A stretch of DNA of 64,000 bases, taken from the NCBI GenBank assembly GCA_017464285.1, contig JAFUDT010000005.1, positions 61,510 through 125,509 on the forward strand. The letters are read 5' to 3'. A program made the position numbers and the translations under genes. Source of the DNA: Bacteroidales bacterium. Lineage in GTDB: Bacteria; Bacteroidota; Bacteroidia; Bacteroidales; UBA1402. The notes under the pieces are model-generated. The model did no database searches. It was not told the origin of the DNA and saw nothing but the letters and a program-made list of their open reading frames with translations. Below, piece after piece: positions 60,630-64,000 of the stretch. The first letter of the stretch is position 1; every line of letters starts with the position of its first letter.

Positions 60630-62072
60630 TTACTCCTGAAGGGTGAACCTGACAGTCAGTCCACCGCCGGGAGTGGGAAGGGCCATTACTGTGCCGCCGT
60701 GGACGGTTACGGCATTCTTGACGATAGCAAGGCCGAGACCAGTGCCGCCAAGTTTTCGGCTGCGTCCCTTATCTACTCGGTAGAAGCGTTCGAAAAGATG
60801 TTCCAAATGCTGTGGCTCTAAACCTGGACCATTGTCGCTCACGGAGAATTCATACAACTGGCTGTTGTCACGGGTCACAGGTTTACAAGTGATTTCAACG
60901 AGAGATGCATCCGTGGCGTAGGCTATGACATTGTCTATGAGGTTGCGGAAGATGCTATAGATAAGGCTGGCATCAGCAGCTATCATGACTTGCTGGGGCA
61001 TCGTCAGGCGTGTTGCGATGCCTTTCTGATGGAGTGAGAGGGCTGTGTCGTCGAGGATGCTGCGAACAATCTGCACCACGTCCACCTGCTGGTATTCCTC
61101 ACTATTGCGGAAGTGATTGGCATCCATCTCGTCGAGCCGTGTGAGCGCACTCATGTCAAGCAGCAGCTTGTTCATGCGCTCGCTCTGGGCATAGCAGCGC
61201 TCCAGGAAATGCTTCTTCTTATCCTCAGGCATGTCGGGATTGTCGAGGATACTCTCCAGATAGCCGTGGATGCTCATGGCGGGCGTCTTCAGTTCATGGG
61301 CTGCGTTCTGTGTGAGTTGTCGCTTCAGCCGCGCTTTGTCTTCCTCGGCATGTCGCAACTTCCAATAGAGCATGATAATGGTGTGGCTGATGTCACCCAA
61401 CTCGTCATCGGGAAGATGCCGTTCCAGTTCGTGGTCCAACGGTTCGCCATTCTCAGCCTTGACGGCAAACTCGCGCAGATAGCCTATATGTCGGCTGATG
61501 CGGCGTGTGCTGATGTAAAGCACGCTCCCTAAGAGCAAGGTCAGGGCTATGGAGAAATAGATATAGGTGTTGTCAGCCCGCAGCGATTGTGTCAACTCAG
61601 CAGAATAAGGCACGGCAGAGCGCACGATGACGCGCTTGAAACGTGTGGCGGAGTAGAAATAGGTCTCGTGGGTGGACTGCGACGTGCGCTTGAGGTCGAA
61701 GCCATTGCCGTCGCGCAGTGCCTGCTGGATTTCTGTCCGCCCAAGATGATTGCCCAGAGAGTCAGGATGAGGCTCGTTGCTGTCAAGGAGCACCCGCCCC
61801 TGCCTGTCGATGACGGAGACGCGGAGACCCTTCAGAGGATGTTGCCTCACATAGCTTAGAAACTGGTGCCTACTGGTGATGCCGTCCTCGCCCAGCACCT
61901 GCATGATGTCGTAGTTATACATCTGCAGACGCGAATGAAGGATGTCTATTTTATACTCCTTTTCACGCTGATACTGATAGATGCAGAAGCAAATAGCGAA
62001 AAGCAGGAATATACCACCGATGCTCAGCAACAGGTTTCGCTGAAAAACGCTACTTCTCGAAACAGTAACCAT
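60630..62072 (-). CDS. RprX-like sensor histidine kinase
   Basis: The 480-residue protein has a membrane segment at about 12-30, a periplasmic sensor region to about 170, a second membrane segment and a HAMP-like linker. The HisKA H-box is 'NAAHELKTPAMSIHGYL', with N-box 'FRNLIDNVIAYA', 'SVSDNGPGL' and 'GGTGLGLAIVKNAV' for ATP binding. The arrangement and H-box resemble Bacteroides RprX. The gene overlaps the regulator gene by 23 bp and couples to the HD gene. The signal sensed is unknown. Confidence 0.92.
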   Translation of the reverse strand: MVTVSRSSVFQRNLLLSIGGIFLLFAICFCIYQYQREKEYKIDILHSRLQMYNYDIMQVLGEDGITSRHQFLSYVRQHPLKGLRVSVIDRQGRVLLDSNEPHPDSLGNHLGRTEIQQALRDGNGFDLKRTSQSTHETYFYSATRFKRVIVRSAVPYSAELTQSLRADNTYIYFSIALTLLLGSVLYISTRRISRHIGYLREFAVKAENGEPLDHELERHLPDDELGDISHTIIMLYWKLRHAEEDKARLKRQLTQNAAHELKTPAMSIHGYLESILDNPDMPEDKKKHFLERCYAQSERMNKLLLDMSALTRLDEMDANHFRNSEEYQQVDVVQIVRSILDDTALSLHQKGIATRLTMPQQVMIAADASLIYSIFRNLIDNVIAYATDASLVEITCKPVTRDNSQLYEFSVSDNGPGLEPQHLEHLFERFYRVDKGRSRKLGGTGLGLAIVKNAVTVHGGTVMALPTPGGGLTVRFTLQE

Positions 62073-62733
62073 AGCCTACATGTGTTTTAATCTGTTTTCC
62101 GTAGGGCCCCAGTTTCTTGCGCAATCGGGTAATGTTGACATCCACCGTGCGGTCAAGCACGAATGAGTCCTGCGGCCAGCAATATTTCAGCAAATCCTCG
62201 CGGGAATACACCGTGCCCGGATGCTGAAGGAGGAAGGAAAGTAGCTCAAACTCCAACTTCGTACACGGCAGTTCCTGATGGTCAAGGCTGACAGTCTTTG
62301 CCTTTAAATCAAGCACAATACCCTCATAGCAAACTGTCTCTACCGACATCTCGTTAAGCATACCATGTGGATATACCCGTCTGAGCACTGCATTGACCCT
62401 TGCCTTCACGGTCTTCATGCTCAGGGGCTTGACAATATAATCATCAGCACCGATATTGAGGCCCTTGACCATGTGGTTCTCGCCACCGAGTGCCGTAATG
62501 AAGATGATGGGAATCTGCGCCGTGGCAGGATTCTCTTTCATCTTATGCGCCATTTGGAATCCCGACATGTTCTCCATCATCACATCCAGAAGAATCAGTG
62601 CGTATTCCGTCAAATTCAGCGCCAGTGCCTCCTCTGCAGAATTAACGGTATCCACCTCGTATCCTTCTGTCTCAAGATTATATTGGAGTAGCTCACAGAT
62701 GTCTAATTCGTCATCGACAACAAGTATTTTCAT
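62050..62733 (-). CDS. RprY-like OmpR-family response regulator
   Basis: The 227-residue protein has a receiver domain ('MKILVVDDELDICELLQYNL', phosphoacceptor D50 in 'ALILLDVMME', K in 'YIVKPLS') and an OmpR-type winged helix ('LPCTKLEFELLSFLLQHPGT', 'DRTVDVNITRLRKKLG'). With the downstream kinase it forms a two-component system like Bacteroides RprXY. It is first in the regulator-kinase-HD operon, with a -7 element at 62778-62785. Confidence 0.94.
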   Translation of the reverse strand: MKILVVDDELDICELLQYNLETEGYEVDTVNSAEEALALNLTEYALILLDVMMENMSGFQMAHKMKENPATAQIPIIFITALGGENHMVKGLNIGADDYIVKPLSMKTVKARVNAVLRRVYPHGMLNEMSVETVCYEGIVLDLKAKTVSLDHQELPCTKLEFELLSFLLQHPGTVYSREDLLKYCWPQDSFVLDRTVDVNITRLRKKLGPYGKQIKTHVGYGYCFEK

Positions 62734-62777
62734 AAATGCTCAAAAAGTTGTGAATGAAACTGATAATTATTTGGGGG

Positions 62778-62785
62778 CAAAGTTA
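62778..62785 (-). promoter_or_regulatory. -7 element of the rprYX-like operon
   Basis: TAACTTTG on the minus strand matches TAnnTTTG and lies 44 bp before the regulator ATG. No clear -33 is seen. Confidence 0.45.
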
Positions 62786-63075
62786 CCGCTTTTTTCTGAG
62801 ACACCAGAAGAAAGTGTATTATATTGTTATGACAATGTTCCATGTCCCATTCTGTGCTCCATTCAGCACTCCCGCAGATATTCGATAAAGCCGTTTCACA
62901 AGTCGAAGAATTTCAGGTCCAGCCCTTCCTTTAGATTGGAATGCTTGTTCGTTGCCATATTCGCCATTTTCCTAGTTCGAGGGTAAAAAAGTCGTTTTCA
63001 GCACAAATCGTTTCTTTTTGTTATATAACAGCCTTGTTACCAAAGGACCAACAGAACGAACAAAATCAAACCGGA
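62786..63075. other. AT-rich intergenic stretch without a supported gene
   Basis: The plus-strand frame of the next gene is open back to 62941, but these residues show no family pattern. I see no repeats, tRNA or clear promoter. It may include the remains of the missing 5' part of the next gene. Confidence 0.4.
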
Positions 63076-63471
63076 ATGAAGCAGGGATTAAGCTGGGAGC
63101 AAGTTGGGACTAAGACAGGACTAAGTTGGGACGAAGTTGCAAAATTGTTCATAGCTCTTCAAGAACCCAAATCCATGTCCGAGCTCAAAGAATTGTATCG
63201 GTGGTCTAATACAACGAAATTCAAAGCCAAATATGTAAGACCTCTTATAGAAGCGCAATTTGTTGGTATGACATTGCCGAATAAACCAACAAGCCCCAAC
63301 CAAAAGTATTACCTAACAGACTTGGGAAAGGCGTTGTTTACTTATGAGATGAAAAAAACTGAGGACATGGAGAATGTGAACGAAAAAGTTAGACACATGA
63401 TTTTAGCTTTGAATGGTGACGAAAAACGTATTGCACTGGAACTATTGAAAGGAATTCATTTTTCGGATTAA
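63076..63471 (+). CDS. Winged-helix-like small protein, probable C-terminal fragment of an AlbA_2/Fic-type regulator
   Basis: The 131-residue product has a near-repeat, 'GLSWEQVGTKT' then 'GLSWDEVAKLF', and a winged-helix segment ('MSELKELYRWSNTTKFKAKY', 'PLIEAQFVGMTLPNKPTSPN', 'QKYYLTDLGKALF'). Such tails end Fic-family and AlbA_2/RecG-like ATP-binding regulators of 350-500 residues. The catalytic parts are missing, so it may be a leftover or a stand-alone DNA-binding protein. The start is uncertain. Confidence 0.5.
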   Translation: MKQGLSWEQVGTKTGLSWDEVAKLFIALQEPKSMSELKELYRWSNTTKFKAKYVRPLIEAQFVGMTLPNKPTSPNQKYYLTDLGKALFTYEMKKTEDMENVNEKVRHMILALNGDEKRIALELLKGIHFSD

Positions 63472-63553
63472 CCATTTTTTTCTACACGATAATTCTAAAA
63501 TAGAAAGAAATAGAGTTTTAAACTAATATGAGACAAGTGTTTTTTAGTTTCCA

Positions 63554-63853
63554 TTATATGCGTGATGTCTGGCGCGCATCAAAGGCATCAAACCAGTCGG
63601 CATACTTTGGTACAGTCTTCAACCCTGCATACTGCTTCATTGCTTTTCCAAAATTGCGCAGTTGAACCCTTTGCGTGGAACGATGTGAGCCCACGAAGCT
63701 GAAATCATAATTCATCTTGAAGTACTGATCTATGAGGAAGGTCTTTCCCACGCGCCTTCTTCCATAAACGATAACAAATTCTGAACGGTCTGACTCAATG
63801 CAGTCCCGTAGCATGGAGCACTCTCTGTCTCTCGCAATAAGTTTCTGTTCCAT
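63554..63853 (-). pseudogene. Truncated AAA-type ATPase (archaeal-like ATPase/DUF234 family)
   Basis: Only about 99 residues are encoded from the ATG at 63853. The N-terminus is typical ('MEQKLIARDRECSMLRDCIE', Walker A 'VIVYGRRRVGKTFLIDQYF', 'FVGSH'), as in DUF234-associated ATPases of 380-470 residues. The frame ends after 'WFDAFDARQTSRI', where the family motif would go on, so everything after the first quarter, including Walker B, is lost. The product is unlikely to hydrolyse ATP. A TGCCTTTG element at 63883-63876 could be a weak promoter. Confidence 0.7.
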
Positions 63854-64000
63854 ATTAATATCTATTATTTGCTGGCAAAGGCACAAACAATTATTGAGAA
63901 TACTCCATTGTTCGACATATTTTTGCCCCAAAACATAAAAATATATTCATTATTGGGGCAAAATAGAGCTAAATAAGTGAAGTCTGGGGGTGACATATCA

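Noticed and set aside
63554..63853. An intact small ATPase
   Set aside because: Only Walker A is present; Walker B and the downstream domains of the family are missing.

Overview
The window comes from the chromosome of a Bacteroidales bacterium of moderately high G+C. The evidence is consistent. Several promoters match the Bacteroidetes primary-sigma pattern (TTG or TTTG, about 19-20 bp, TAnnTTTG). The housekeeping gene orders are typical of the phylum: tamB/tsaD, rpmB-rpmG-DUF4295-ftsY-rimO, and dnaN-dnaQ-coaBC-porD-recN-rlmB. There are phylum-typical families (DUF4295, DUF4249, DUF4835/PorD, type III glutamine synthetase, RprXY-like two-component system), and two secreted proteins end in type IX secretion-like C-terminal domains. 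The genus cannot be fixed from this stretch.

Layout. 1-4730: tamB (partial, minus strand) diverges from tsaD, followed by the ribosomal-protein/ftsY/rimO block. 4854-8648: TPR protein and gyrA on the minus strand. 8860-13398: clpC, preceded by a sigma-54-like promoter, then htpG. 13519-17799: a lipoprotein, a small TonB-dependent outer-membrane protein and a DUF4249 lipoprotein. 17886-18200: tRNA-Gly and two tRNA-Leu behind a perfect promoter. 18368-23916 (minus): rluA-type gene, PrsW-type protease and surface-polysaccharide genes (glycosyltransferase, O-antigen-ligase-like protein, EpsG-like protein). 24035-29748: rlmD and a 1,417-residue secreted modular protein. 29833-37400 (minus): a dense seven-gene operon from dnaN to a metal-exporter-like gene. 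37507-40490: murB diverging from a two-domain glycosyltransferase.

40494-52311 is the most interesting region. A pectin methylesterase and a PL9 pectate lyase flank a plus-strand operon encoding a UxaE-type tagaturonate epimerase, an SDR-type fructuronate reductase/mannonate oxidoreductase, a LarA-superfamily nickel racemase/epimerase, PdxB and 6-phosphogluconate dehydrogenase. Read together, the genes suggest that galacturonate carbon may pass tagaturonate, fructuronate, mannonate and gluconate (by a nickel-pincer-nucleotide 2-epimerase) and, after a kinase encoded elsewhere, enter the pentose phosphate pathway. That would bypass the usual mannonate dehydratase/KDG route. The specificity of the LarA-like enzyme is inferred from context and is the key test.

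52560-58480 holds a metY-cysK pair diverging from an Lrp/AsnC regulator, an SDR, a second identical tRNA-Gly, a secreted C1-family peptidase, an eight-copy 11-bp tandem repeat and yccF. From about 58500 to the end the sequence is more AT-rich and mosaic. It holds a deiminase-like gene relic, a HigBA toxin-antitoxin pair, an RprYX-like two-component system coupled to an HD-domain protein, and two apparently truncated accessory genes.
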